From the NCBI RefSeq assembly GCF_001746415.1, contig NZ_MEHJ01000001.1, positions 4,726,501 to 4,790,500 on the forward strand: a DNA stretch of 64,000 bases, read 5' to 3'. The number at the start of each line of letters is the position of its first letter. Positions within the stretch are counted from its first letter, which is position 1. The position numbers and the translations under genes are program-made. Shown here piece by piece: positions 19,289 to 27,571 of this stretch. Under the pieces are notes generated by a model. That model did not search any database, had not been told where the DNA came from, and saw only the letters and a list, made by a program, of their open reading frames with translations. The DNA is from Streptomyces agglomeratus. GTDB taxonomy: Bacteria; Actinomycetota; Actinomycetes; Streptomycetales; Streptomycetaceae.

Positions 19289-21817
19289 CTACTCGGCCTT
19301 GATCGCGTCGAGCATGTTCAGCCTCGCCGCGCTGCGGGCCGGCCACATCGCGGCCAGCACGCCGACGACCGCCGCCAGCAGCAGGAAGACGCCGATCCGG
19401 TCCCACGGCAGGACCAGTGCGTAACCCGGCACCTGGTCCCTGACCGTCTGGCCGATGGCCCAGCCCAGGAACGTACCGAGGCCGACACCGATCACCGCGC
19501 CGAAGAGCGAGATGACCACGGCCTCCAGCCGGATCATGGTCTTGACCCTGCGCCGGTCGAGGCCGATCGCGCGCAGCATGCCGATCTCCTGCTGACGCTC
19601 GAAGACGGACATCGCCAGGGTGTTGATGACACCGAGCACCGCGATCAGCAGGGCCATGCCCAGCAGGCCGTACATGATGTTCAGCATCGTGTTGATCATG
19701 CCGCCGAACTGGTTGCGGATGTCCTGCTGGTCCATCACGCTGATCGCCGGGTTCTGCCCCAGCGCGTCCACGAGCGCCTTCTCGTTCGCCTCGCTCGCGC
19801 CGCCGTCCGTCTTCACCCAGATCTCGCGGATGTACGGCTTGGCCTGGTGTTCGGTGACGGTCTTCTGGTCGATGAGGACCGGCGAGAGGAACTCGTTGCC
19901 CTTGTACGTCGCGCCGACCTTCAGCTTCCCCTTCTTGCCGTCGGCCCACTTCACCGGCACGCTGTCGCCGACCTTGAAGCCGCGGCTCTTCGCCGTCTTG
20001 TCGTCGACCGCTATCGCGCCCTCGGCGAGCGAGTCCAGCGAGCCGGCGACCGGCGTGACGTTGATGACCCGCTCGATGTCGCCCGGCGTGACGCCGGAGG
20101 CGGCGGCCCACTCGCCCTTGAGGTCGAAGTCGGCGGCCGTCTGCGGCGAGACCGCGGACACGCCCGGCGCCTTCTCCAGCGCGCTGAGCGCCGACGTGTC
20201 CAGCGAACCGCCGCCGGCCATCGTGAACATGTAGTCGGCCTTGATGTTGTCCGTGGTCATCTTGTCCACGGCCCGGCCCATCGTGACGCCCAGCACGGAC
20301 AGCCCGGTGACCAGAGTGAGGCCGATGGCCAGCGCCGACGCGGTGGCTCCGGTGCGCCGCGGGTTGCGGACCGCGTTCTGGCCGGCCAGCGTGCCCGACA
20401 CCCCGAAGAGCTTGCTGATCAGCGGCCGTACGAGCGCGATGACCGGGCGGGACAGCAGCGGGATCAGCACGATGATGCCGATCAGCGCGAAGAACGCGCC
20501 GGCCCCGATGAGCATCCGGCCGTCCTTGCCGGCCGCCGCGCCGGCGAGGATGCCGGCGGCGCCCAGCAGCGTGATGAAGCCGCCGATGGAGTTGCGTACG
20601 ACGAGCGACTTGGTGGTCGCCACGGCGTGCACGCTGCTCATCGCCGCCACCGGCGGGATCTTCGCGGCCCGGCGGGCGGGCAGCCACGCGGCGAGCATGG
20701 TGACCAGGACGCCGACCGCGAAGGCGGCGGCGACCGCGGTGGGCGAGACGATCAGCGGACCGGCCGGCATCTTCGCGCCGAACATGGACATCGCGGAGCG
20801 CAGCCCGGTCGCGAGGCCGAGTCCGAGGGCGAAGCCGACCACGGAGGCGATCGCGCCGACCACCATGGCTTCGAGCAGTACGGAGCGCTTGACCTGGCGG
20901 CGCGAGGCGCCGACCGCGCGCATCAGCGCCAGTTCCTTGGTGCGCTGGGCGACCAGCATGGTGAAGGTGTTGGAGATCAGGAAGACGCCGACGAAGAGCG
21001 CTATCGCGGCGAAGCCGAGCAGTACCTGGTTGAGGGTGCTCAGACCCTCCTCGATCATCTTCGCCTGGTCGTCGGCGAGCTCCCTGCCCGTCTGGGCCTC
21101 GGCCTCCTTGGGCAGCAGCGGCTTCACCGCGTCGAGCAGCTTCTGCTCGGACGTGCCGGAGGCGGCGGCGATCGTGACGTCCTTGAAGTGGCCGGGCGTC
21201 AGGTAGAGCTTCTGGGCGGCAGGGGTCTCGAAGAGCACCAGCGAGCCGCCGGCGTTGACCTGGCCGTCCTCGGTGGTGAAGACGCCGGAGAGGGTGTACT
21301 CCTTCACCGGGCCGTTGGTCGCGACCCGCACGGTGTCACCCGTCCGGTACTCGCCCTTGTCGGCGGTGGCCTTGTCGAGAGCGATCTCACCGGCCTTCGC
21401 GGGGCCGGAGCCGTCGGTGAAGTCGTACGCCGGGTCCTTGCCGTTCGCGCCCGGCTCGAAGTTCGCTCCGGTGTTCGACCAGCCGTTGCCGATCAACTTG
21501 CCGTCGGGGTCGGCGACCCCGGCGAAGCCGGAAACCCGGCCGGTGGCGGAGGCGACGCCGTCCAGGCCCTGGATCTTCTTCAGGGTCCGGGCGTCTATCC
21601 CCTGTTCCTTCTTGCTGTTCTCCATGTCGGGGTACGTGGTGACCGCGACGGCGACGTCCTTGTAGCTCTTGGCGGACTGGTTGCTGTAGGCGTTGGAGAG
21701 GGTGTCGGTGAAGACCAGGGTGCCGGACACGAAGGCCACGCCGAGCATTACGGCGAGCACGGTCATCAGCAGCCTGGCCTTGTGCGCGAGCACATTGCGC
21801 AGGGCGGTACGGAACAT
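19289..21817 (-). CDS. ABC transporter permease, double FtsX/MacB type
   Basis: An 842-residue permease with ten transmembrane helices: one at the N-terminus (LMTVLAVMLGVAFVSGTLVF), a large extracytoplasmic domain (about 40-260), then two FtsX units with LAQRTKELALMRAVGASRRQVKRS-like and FERQQEIGMLRAIGLDRRRVK-like coupling helices. A second periplasmic domain lies between the halves. Such permeases act with a MacB-like ATPase in lipoprotein, peptide or antibiotic export rather than import. It starts 57 bp after the ATPase gene and is surely cotranscribed with it. The substrate is unknown. Confidence 0.9.
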   Translation of the reverse strand: MFRTALRNVLAHKARLLMTVLAVMLGVAFVSGTLVFTDTLSNAYSNQSAKSYKDVAVAVTTYPDMENSKKEQGIDARTLKKIQGLDGVASATGRVSGFAGVADPDGKLIGNGWSNTGANFEPGANGKDPAYDFTDGSGPAKAGEIALDKATADKGEYRTGDTVRVATNGPVKEYTLSGVFTTEDGQVNAGGSLVLFETPAAQKLYLTPGHFKDVTIAAASGTSEQKLLDAVKPLLPKEAEAQTGRELADDQAKMIEEGLSTLNQVLLGFAAIALFVGVFLISNTFTMLVAQRTKELALMRAVGASRRQVKRSVLLEAMVVGAIASVVGFALGLGLATGLRSAMSMFGAKMPAGPLIVSPTAVAAAFAVGVLVTMLAAWLPARRAAKIPPVAAMSSVHAVATTKSLVVRNSIGGFITLLGAAGILAGAAAGKDGRMLIGAGAFFALIGIIVLIPLLSRPVIALVRPLISKLFGVSGTLAGQNAVRNPRRTGATASALAIGLTLVTGLSVLGVTMGRAVDKMTTDNIKADYMFTMAGGGSLDTSALSALEKAPGVSAVSPQTAADFDLKGEWAAASGVTPGDIERVINVTPVAGSLDSLAEGAIAVDDKTAKSRGFKVGDSVPVKWADGKKGKLKVGATYKGNEFLSPVLIDQKTVTEHQAKPYIREIWVKTDGGASEANEKALVDALGQNPAISVMDQQDIRNQFGGMINTMLNIMYGLLGMALLIAVLGVINTLAMSVFERQQEIGMLRAIGLDRRRVKTMIRLEAVVISLFGAVIGVGLGTFLGWAIGQTVRDQVPGYALVLPWDRIGVFLLLAAVVGVLAAMWPARSAARLNMLDAIKAE

Positions 21818-21874
21818 GTTTCTGTCAGTCCTGGTGGTGGAAGCGGCGGCCGGAGGGGAGCGAGCTCTCGCGGG

Positions 21875-22651
21875 TCAGCTGGTGCGGCCCTTGGAGTCGA
21901 ACTCCTTCATCCGGTCGAGGACACCGTCCGCGGTCGGGCTCAGCATCTCGTCCACGATCCGCCCGTCCGCCAGGAAGATCACGCGGTCCGCGTACGAGGC
22001 GGCCGACGGATCGTGCGTCACCATGACGACGGTCTGGCCCAGCTCGCGCACCGAGTTCCGCAGGAAGCCCAGGACCTCGGCGCCCGAGCGCGAGTCCAGG
22101 TTTCCGGTCGGCTCGTCGCCGAACATGATCTCCGGCCTGCTCGCCAGCGCGCGGGCCACGGCGACGCGCTGCTGCTGGCCGCCGGAGAGCTGCGCGGGGC
22201 GGTGGCTGAGCCGGTCGGACAGGCCCACCATGTCGATGACCGTCTTCAGCCACTCCTGGTCGGGCTTGCGGCCGGCGATGTCCATCGGCAGCGTGATGTT
22301 CTCGGCGGCGGTCAGCGTGGGCAGCAGGTTGAACGCCTGGAAGATGAAGCCGATCTTGTCCCGGCGCAGCTGCGTGAGCTGCTTGTCCTTAAGGGTGCCC
22401 AGCTCGGTCTCACCGATCCGTACGGAGCCGGAGCTGAAGGAGTCCAGACCGGCCACGCAGTGCATCAGCGTCGACTTGCCGGAGCCGGACGGACCCATGA
22501 TCGCCGTGAACTCGCCCTGCCGGAAGTCGACCGTGACCCGGTCCAGGGCGACCACCTGGGTCTCGCCCTGCCCGTAGACCTTCGAAAGCTCCGTGGCGCG
22601 TGCGGCCACCGCGGTGGCGCGGTGGGCGGTGGCGGTGGGGGTGGTGGTCAC
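21875..22651 (-). CDS. ABC transporter ATP-binding protein, MacB/LolD type
   Basis: A 258-residue ATPase. Walker A GPSGSGKST is at residues 53-61, the Q-loop is in IFQAFNLLP, the signature LSGGQQQR is at 155-162, Walker B IMFGDE at 175-180 and the H-loop in VTHD. It energises the adjacent permease. The start at 22651 (GTG) has GGAG about 7 bases upstream on the minus strand. No two-component genes lie next to this exporter. Confidence 0.92.
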   Translation of the reverse strand: MTTTPTATAHRATAVAARATELSKVYGQGETQVVALDRVTVDFRQGEFTAIMGPSGSGKSTLMHCVAGLDSFSSGSVRIGETELGTLKDKQLTQLRRDKIGFIFQAFNLLPTLTAAENITLPMDIAGRKPDQEWLKTVIDMVGLSDRLSHRPAQLSGGQQQRVAVARALASRPEIMFGDEPTGNLDSRSGAEVLGFLRNSVRELGQTVVMVTHDPSAASYADRVIFLADGRIVDEMLSPTADGVLDRMKEFDSKGRTS

Positions 22652-23006
22652 GAGAGGGCACTCCTGTCGGGGACGTGTAAAGGGACCCCTTCATCGTCCC
22701 GTCCGATCGGCGCCCGCGGATCAGCCCTCGTGCCCGTTCGGGTGGCCCTCTTGAGTCGCATCGCCGGACACGGCGGTCCTCCTTTGGTATGACGCCGCCC
22801 CTGAGACCCTCCCCGGGCCCGTCCCCTGAGTCACGAAGAGGCCACGCACAGTCGAGTTTCCGCCTTTCCCGCAGGCGGCCCTTCGGACGCGTCCACCGCG
22901 CCGGGCATGTGCCGACAGCCCATTACGCACGCTGACACACCCTCAGGCGCCAATAAAATAAGACAACATCGGCCGGGGGTTCCGCTGTTCGGGGGAAGCG
23001 TCCGGA

Positions 23007-23012
23007 TAGGCT
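23007..23012 (+). promoter_or_regulatory. bldA -10 element
   Basis: TAGGCT at 23007-23012 matches the consensus -10 and sits 32 bp before the mature tRNA 5' end. The -35 is weak (around 22984-22991). The 390-bp gap between the ABC ATPase and bldA otherwise holds only non-coding, partly AT-richer DNA such as AATAAAATAAGACAA. Confidence 0.5.
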
Positions 23013-23043
23013 CTGACCCGCTAATTGCGGAGCCGCGCACCTT

Positions 23044-23125
23044 GCCCGGATGGTGGAATGCAGACACGGCGAGCTTAAACCTCGCTGCCCCTCGGGGCGT
23101 GCCGGTTCGAGTCCGGCTCCGGGCA
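23044..23125 (+). tRNA. bldA: tRNA-Leu(UAA), bldA
   Basis: An 82-base leucyl tRNA with a long variable arm. Acceptor stem GCCCGGA pairs with TCCGGGC (23118-23124), discriminator A at 23125, no encoded CCA. The anticodon stem GCGAG/CTCGC encloses CTTAAAC, giving anticodon TAA, which reads the UUA codon. The T-loop is TTCGAGT. It is the sole UUA decoder expected in Streptomyces, known as bldA, and links translation of TTA-containing genes to aerial growth and secondary metabolism. The sequence agrees closely with the S. coelicolor bldA that I recall. Confidence 0.97.
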
Positions 23126-23228
23126 CGTCACGGTCTCAGAAAGATCCTCCCCTGGCACTAGGGTGTTCCTTTTGCTTTCCCATTACTCTTGACTCCAAGG
23201 CCACGCAGGGTGGCCATGGAGGAGTGAG

Positions 23229-24101
23229 ATGAGGAGCAGCAACCCGGTCTTCTCGCGACGGGGCTTCAGCCGCGACAACGGCACCGCGGGCTTCACCGCG
23301 GCACCGCAGGCCGGGGGCCCCGCCGTCGGTACGGCGCAGGGCAACCCGTACGCCCAGGGCGCCCCCGCGAACCCGTACGCGACCAACCCTTACGCCCAGC
23401 AGGACACGCAGTACGGCGCCCCGCAGGCGCCCGTACGCGGCAACGTGATGACGATGGACGACGTCGTCGCGCGGACGGGCATGACGCTCGGCCTCGTGAT
23501 CGCCGGCGCCACCGTGGCATGGGTGATGGACCTCAGCCTCGGCCTGGCCATCGGCGCCGCTCTCGTGGCGATGGTGCTCGGGCTGGTCCAGTCCTTCAAG
23601 AGCAAGCCCGTCCCCGCGATGATCCTGGCGTACGCGGCCTTCGAGGGCATCTTCCTCGGCGCACTCAGCAACTACGTGAACACGTACGTGGCCGAGGGCG
23701 CGGCCATGCAGGCGGTGCTGGGCACGATGGCGGTCTTCGTCACCATGCTCTTCCTGTACAAGACCCGGATCATCCGCGTCACCCAGCGCTTCACGCGCTA
23801 CCTGATGATCGCCGCGATCAGCTTCATCGTCCTGACCTCCGTGAACCTGCTGTTCATGGTGTTCGCCGGCGGTGACGGCCTCGGCTTCCGCAGCGGCGGA
23901 ATGGGCATCCTCTTCGGTGTCGTCGGTGTGCTGCTCGGCGCGTTCTTCCTCGCCATGGACTTCAAGCAGGTCGAGGACGGCGTGGCGTACGGCGCTCCCC
24001 GCGAGGAGTCGTGGATGGCGGCCTTCGGCCTCACCCTGACCCTGGTGTGGATCTACCTGGAGATGCTGCGACTGGTCTCCATCCTCAGCGGCGACGACTA
24101 G
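23229..24101 (+). CDS. Bax inhibitor-1/YccA family membrane protein
   Basis: A 290-residue protein with a Gly/Ala/Pro/Tyr-rich cytoplasmic N-terminus (repeated NPYA units, about residues 40-60) and seven transmembrane helices from about residue 85. The core FEGIFLGALSNYV and LMIAAISFIVLTSVNLLF match the Bax1-I family. Homologues include calcium leak channels and YccA, a modulator of membrane proteolysis; the bacterial role here is not known. GGAGGAG upstream supports the ATG at 23229. It starts about 100 bp after bldA and is followed by a strong hairpin. Confidence 0.87.
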   Translation: MRSSNPVFSRRGFSRDNGTAGFTAAPQAGGPAVGTAQGNPYAQGAPANPYATNPYAQQDTQYGAPQAPVRGNVMTMDDVVARTGMTLGLVIAGATVAWVMDLSLGLAIGAALVAMVLGLVQSFKSKPVPAMILAYAAFEGIFLGALSNYVNTYVAEGAAMQAVLGTMAVFVTMLFLYKTRIIRVTQRFTRYLMIAAISFIVLTSVNLLFMVFAGGDGLGFRSGGMGILFGVVGVLLGAFFLAMDFKQVEDGVAYGAPREESWMAAFGLTLTLVWIYLEMLRLVSILSGDD

Positions 24102-24123
24102 TCGCCCCTGAGTGCCGCGAGCA

Positions 24124-24171
24124 CATGCGGAAGGGCCCGTCCGGCAATCGCCGGGCGGGCCCTTCCGCATG
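24124..24171. terminator. terminator after the Bax1-I gene
   Basis: CATGCGGAAGGGCCCG at 24124-24139 pairs with 24156-24171; the inner arms CCGGC and GCCGG continue the stem. It lies between convergent genes and could work on both strands. Confidence 0.82.
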
Positions 24172-24195
24172 TCGACGGCCGACGCGGGCCGGGGG

Positions 24196-24426
24196 CTAGA
24201 GCAATCGCCGGGCGGCGCGCCTCAGGTCGTACTCGTGGATGATCGCCTTCGCATGGCCGTAGGCGAGATTGTGTTCGCTCCGAAGCCAGCTCACCTTCTC
24301 CTCGAAACGGAAGAGGGCGGGGCCGTCATCGACGGTGCGCAACCAGTCGGAGACTTCACGACCGGTGCACTGGGGGATTCGGGAGAGCAGGTTCTGGTGG
24401 GTCTCTTCGGAGAAGACTTGGGACAT
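24196..24426 (-). CDS. small DUF4287-like protein
   Basis: A 76-residue protein with SRIPQCTGREVSDWLRTV near the middle and HNLAYGHAKAIIHEYDLRRA near the end, a pattern typical of DUF4287. Members are short and helical; the C-terminal HNLAYGHAKAII resembles a nucleic-acid or protein-binding helix, but no function is known. The ATG at 24426 follows GGCGCC-rich DNA without a strong ribosome site. It converges on the Bax1-I gene. Confidence 0.72.
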   Translation of the reverse strand: MSQVFSEETHQNLLSRIPQCTGREVSDWLRTVDDGPALFRFEEKVSWLRSEHNLAYGHAKAIIHEYDLRRAARRLL

Positions 24427-24526
24427 TCGGCGCCTCCGGACGCATTGCGCGAGTGCTCCTTCATGTCACCGTGCCTGAGTGTTCGCCCGTTGGCAACAGT
24501 CCCGGACGGGCGCGTAGGGTCGCGGC

Positions 24527-24910
24527 GTGCTCGATACAACGCCCCTGACGGCCGCCGTGGACCGATTCGCCGACCGGCTGCGCGCCGCCCCGCAGAGCCG
24601 CCTCCAGCGCGGCGCCGCCGCCGAAGGACTGGCTCTGGCCAGGGAATTGTCCGTACGGGCCCAGCGGATCGAGGAGCCTGGACGGGAGCCGCGGATCATG
24701 CCTGACGCGGGTGCGTTCGCGGTGGCCGACCAACTGGCGGTGGCGGGTCATGATTTGGCGAAGGCGCTGGAAACGTCGTGCACACCCGTACGAGAGCGGC
24801 AAGCGGAGCGGGAACGGGAAACGGCCCCGTCCGCGGAGACCGGTCTGGAGACCGGTCTGGACGAGGCCGTGCGTCTGGTGAAGGCGGCGGCGGCGCGCGC
24901 CGGGGTCTGA
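24527..24910 (+). CDS. hypothetical actinobacterial protein
   Basis: I do not recognise this 127-residue protein. It is helical, with VDRFADRLRAAPQSRLQRGAAAEGLAL in its first third (shown here in part) and an acidic-basic tail rich in Arg/Glu. It has no signal peptide or membrane helix. GTG at 24527 is the likely start. It converges on the next gene with 5 bp between the stops. The codon pattern is that of a true Streptomyces gene. Confidence 0.6.
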   Translation: MLDTTPLTAAVDRFADRLRAAPQSRLQRGAAAEGLALARELSVRAQRIEEPGREPRIMPDAGAFAVADQLAVAGHDLAKALETSCTPVRERQAERERETAPSAETGLETGLDEAVRLVKAAAARAGV

Positions 24911-24915
24911 CGGGG

Positions 24916-25770
24916 CTAGATCGACGCGATGACGCGGTCGGCGAGGATGTAGACGCTTTCCTCACCGCAGGAGAAGGTCAGGGCGTACGCACCGGAGATG
25001 CCGGAGCCGCCGAGCAGGACCGGGGAATCGCCGCCGCGAAGCGACTCGGCGAGGCGCTCGGCGGTCTCGCGGTGGCCGGGGGTCATGCAGAGCGTCGTAC
25101 CGTCCGTGAAGACGTAGACGTCGAGGGTGCCGAGGGGGCCCGGGCGTACGTCGGCGAGCGCGGTGCGGGCGGCCGCCAGCTCTTCCAGGCGGGTCACGGT
25201 GCGCTCGTGGTCGGCCACGACCGGTGTCTGGACCGGTACGAAGTCGGGGTGCGAGGGGTGGCGGCGGCGCGCGGCGGCCAGCTCGGGGGAGTCCTCGGGG
25301 AACGCGTCGGCCGGCTCCAAGTCGTCGAGGGCCTCCAGGGCGTCGGCGCCGTCGAGGGCTTCGAGCGCCTCGTACGCGTCGAGCGACTCCAGGCCCGTGA
25401 AGTCCGCCTGCCGCGGGACGAAGAACGGCGGCGTCTCGTCGCCGAGACCGGTCAGACCACCCAGCAGCGACGGGGCGTCGGCGGCGTCACGCGCTTCCTG
25501 TGCGGCCCAGAAGGCACGCGCCTCGGCGAGCTCGCGCTCCCGCTCCTCGGCGAGGGCTTCGGCCACCGCGGCCCGTATCCCGTCCGCTTCCGCGGCGCGG
25601 GTCTGCTGGGGGACGGCGGCCCCGGAACGGCCGAGCGCGGCGGCGGCCGTCAGCTCGGTGCGCAGGGCGTGGACCTGCTTGCGCAGTCCGTGGACCGCGT
25701 GCAGGGCAGCGGCGCCCACGGCCGTGGCGGCGGCTGTGGTCAGCAACAGGGCAAGAGGCATGGCGCTCAC
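24916..25770 (-). CDS. hypothetical membrane-anchored protein
   Basis: A 284-residue protein with one N-terminal transmembrane segment (residues 4-24), a helical Arg/Glu/Ala stretch with coiled-coil potential (about 30-95), an acidic low-complexity part with LEALDG-like repeats (about 125-150), and a conserved globular C-terminus (LGTLDVYVFTDGTTLCM ... GEESVYILADRVI). The GTG at 25770 is supported by GGGAG upstream; an in-frame ATG three codons later is possible. No known domain is recognised. Confidence 0.65.
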   Translation of the reverse strand: MSAMPLALLLTTAAATAVGAAALHAVHGLRKQVHALRTELTAAAALGRSGAAVPQQTRAAEADGIRAAVAEALAEERERELAEARAFWAAQEARDAADAPSLLGGLTGLGDETPPFFVPRQADFTGLESLDAYEALEALDGADALEALDDLEPADAFPEDSPELAAARRRHPSHPDFVPVQTPVVADHERTVTRLEELAAARTALADVRPGPLGTLDVYVFTDGTTLCMTPGHRETAERLAESLRGGDSPVLLGGSGISGAYALTFSCGEESVYILADRVIASI

Positions 25771-25920
25771 TGACTTACTCCCGGTTTCATCGATCCCCCG
25801 ACTTCCTACATCAGCTTGAGGGGAGTGCGCGCCGTCTGTCAGTGCATTACGTCACGAAATGGACAGGTCTTTTGTCTGGTGGTTCAGCCCGCAACCATCG
25901 TTGACCTGGGGATATGCCTC

Positions 25921-25951
25921 TCCCCCAGGAGATAGATCACATCCTGGGGGA
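25921..25951 (-). terminator. hairpin downstream of the thiolase gene
   Basis: TCCCCCAGGA (25921-25930) and TCCTGGGGGA (25942-25951) form a 10-bp stem with an 11-base loop about 100 bp past the thiolase stop on the minus strand. The remaining 278-bp gap shows nothing coding. Confidence 0.55.
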
Positions 25952-26048
25952 GATTGGGTCACGAACCGGGTTACGCACCGGCTCACGCACCAGGTGCGCC
26001 GGGGGAGGCGACCGGGGCTCCCGGGGCGGGGTCAGTGGTGCGGCAGGG

Positions 26049-27269
26049 TCAGCTGAGGCGCTCGATGACCATGGCCATGCCCTGGCCGCCACCGACGCAC
26101 ATCGTCTCCAGGCCGAACTGCTTGTCGTGGAACTGGAGGCTGTTGATCAGCGTGCCGGTGATGCGGGCGCCCGTCATGCCGAAGGGGTGGCCGACGGCGA
26201 TGGCGCCACCGTTGACGTTCAGCTTGTCCAGGTCCAGACCGAGGTCCTGGTACGACGGGATCACCTGGGCGGCGAACGCCTCGTTGATCTCGGCGAGGTC
26301 GATGTCGCCGATGGTCAGCCCGGCGCGCTTGAGCGCCTGCTTGCTGGCCTCGACGGGGCCGTAACCCATGATCTCGGGCGAGAGGCCGGAGACGCCGGTC
26401 GAAACGATCCGCGCCAGCGGCGTCAGCCCCAGCTCACGGGCCTTGGTGTCGCTCATGATGACGAGGGCGGCGGCGCCGTCGTTCAGCGGGCAGCAGTTCG
26501 CGGCGGTGACGCGGCCGTCGGGGCGGAAGACGGGCTTGAGGCCCTGGACGCCTTCGAGGGTGACACCGGCGCGCGGCCCGTCGTCCTGCGACACGACGGT
26601 CCCGTCGGGGGTCGTGACCGGGGTGATCTCGCGCTCCCAGAAGCCGTTCTTGATGGCCTGCTCGGCGAGGTTCTGCGACCGTACGCCGAACTCGTCCATC
26701 TCGGCGCGGGAGATGCCCTTGAGGCGGGCGAGGTTCTCGGCGGTCTGCCCCATCGCGATGTACGCGTCGGGGACGAGGCCGTCCTCGCGCGGGTCGTGCC
26801 AGTCCGCGCCCTCGCTCTGCGCGACGGCGGCGGTACGGGCCTCCGCCTCGGCGAACAGCGGGTTGTGGGTGTCCGGGAGGCTGTCCGAATTGCCCTTGAC
26901 GGAGCGGGACACCATCTCGACACCGGCGGAGATGAAGACGTCGCCCTCGCCGGCCTTGATGGCGTGCAGCGCCATGCGGGAGGTCTGGAGCGAGGAGGAA
27001 CAGTACCGGGTGACGGTGCAGCCGGGGAGGTGGTCCATGCCCATCTGGACGGCGACGATGCGGCCCAGGTTGTGTCCCTGCTCGCCGCCCGGGAGGCCGC
27101 AGCCCAGCATGAGGTCGTCGATGTCACGGGGGTCGAGCTCGGGCACCTTGGCGAGGGCGGCCTGCACGATGGTGGCGGTCAGGTCGTCGGGCCGCAGGTC
27201 CTTCAGCGAGCCCTTGAAGGCGCGGCCGATGGGCGAACGGGCGGTGGAAACGATCACGGCTTCGGGCAT
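26049..27269 (-). CDS. acetyl-CoA acetyltransferase (thiolase)
   Basis: A 406-residue thiolase. The nucleophilic Cys90 is in TVTRYCSSSLQTS, His361 in GHPFGMTGARI and the second catalytic Cys391 in MCVGGGQGMAMV; NEAFAAQ is also present. It condenses or cleaves acyl-CoA thioesters in fatty-acid oxidation or acetoacetyl-CoA formation. The ATG at 27269 is chosen since GGAG lies 6 bases upstream and PEAVIVSTARSPIGRA is the family N-terminus. A near-perfect inverted repeat about 105 bp upstream looks like a TetR operator, consistent with fatty-acid regulation. Confidence 0.92.
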   Translation of the reverse strand: MPEAVIVSTARSPIGRAFKGSLKDLRPDDLTATIVQAALAKVPELDPRDIDDLMLGCGLPGGEQGHNLGRIVAVQMGMDHLPGCTVTRYCSSSLQTSRMALHAIKAGEGDVFISAGVEMVSRSVKGNSDSLPDTHNPLFAEAEARTAAVAQSEGADWHDPREDGLVPDAYIAMGQTAENLARLKGISRAEMDEFGVRSQNLAEQAIKNGFWEREITPVTTPDGTVVSQDDGPRAGVTLEGVQGLKPVFRPDGRVTAANCCPLNDGAAALVIMSDTKARELGLTPLARIVSTGVSGLSPEIMGYGPVEASKQALKRAGLTIGDIDLAEINEAFAAQVIPSYQDLGLDLDKLNVNGGAIAVGHPFGMTGARITGTLINSLQFHDKQFGLETMCVGGGQGMAMVIERLS

Positions 27270-27374
27270 GACGGCTCCATGAGGGCGAGAAGGCGGATGG
27301 GCACGGCTGAGTGGGAAGTTACCCGTACGTACGGCTGCGGTCACCGACCTGGTGCTGTGATGCGGGCCTCTTTT

Positions 27375-27390
27375 CTAAGCGCCCGCTCAG
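27375..27390. promoter_or_regulatory. TetR-type operator candidate
   Basis: CTAAGCGCCCGCTCAG is an inverted repeat with arms CTAAGCG and CGCTCAG, one mismatch. It is 105 bp upstream of the thiolase ATG. The form CTAAGCG-NN-CGCTTAG is typical of TetR regulators of acyl-CoA genes. Confidence 0.5.
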
Positions 27391-27494
27391 TCGGGGGGTG
27401 AGTGCCGGGTTGCTTCAGCCTGTCCGTCGTTGGAGGACCGGGGTCCGGGGCGGAGCCCCAATCGGGACGGCGGCTCGGGGAAAGCCCGGCGCAG

Positions 27495-27562
27495 CGGCAC
27501 CCGCATCCCACCGCACCCCGCACCTCGCACCCGTATCCCACCGCACCCGCATCCCACGCGTC
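27495..27562. repeat. imperfect tandem repeats of CGCACCCGCATCCCAC
   Basis: Units such as CACCCGCATCCCACCGCA recur three to four times with small changes just after the SGNH hydrolase stop. They show no coding signal. They are the main content of the 302-bp gap besides the operator at 27375. Confidence 0.55.
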
Positions 27563-27571
27563 GCCGCGCCC

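Noticed and set aside
17861..22792. 1643-codon plus-strand ORF over PLD and ABC genes
   Set aside because: Composition is typical of a third-position-shifted shadow; the real genes in other frames have clear motifs.
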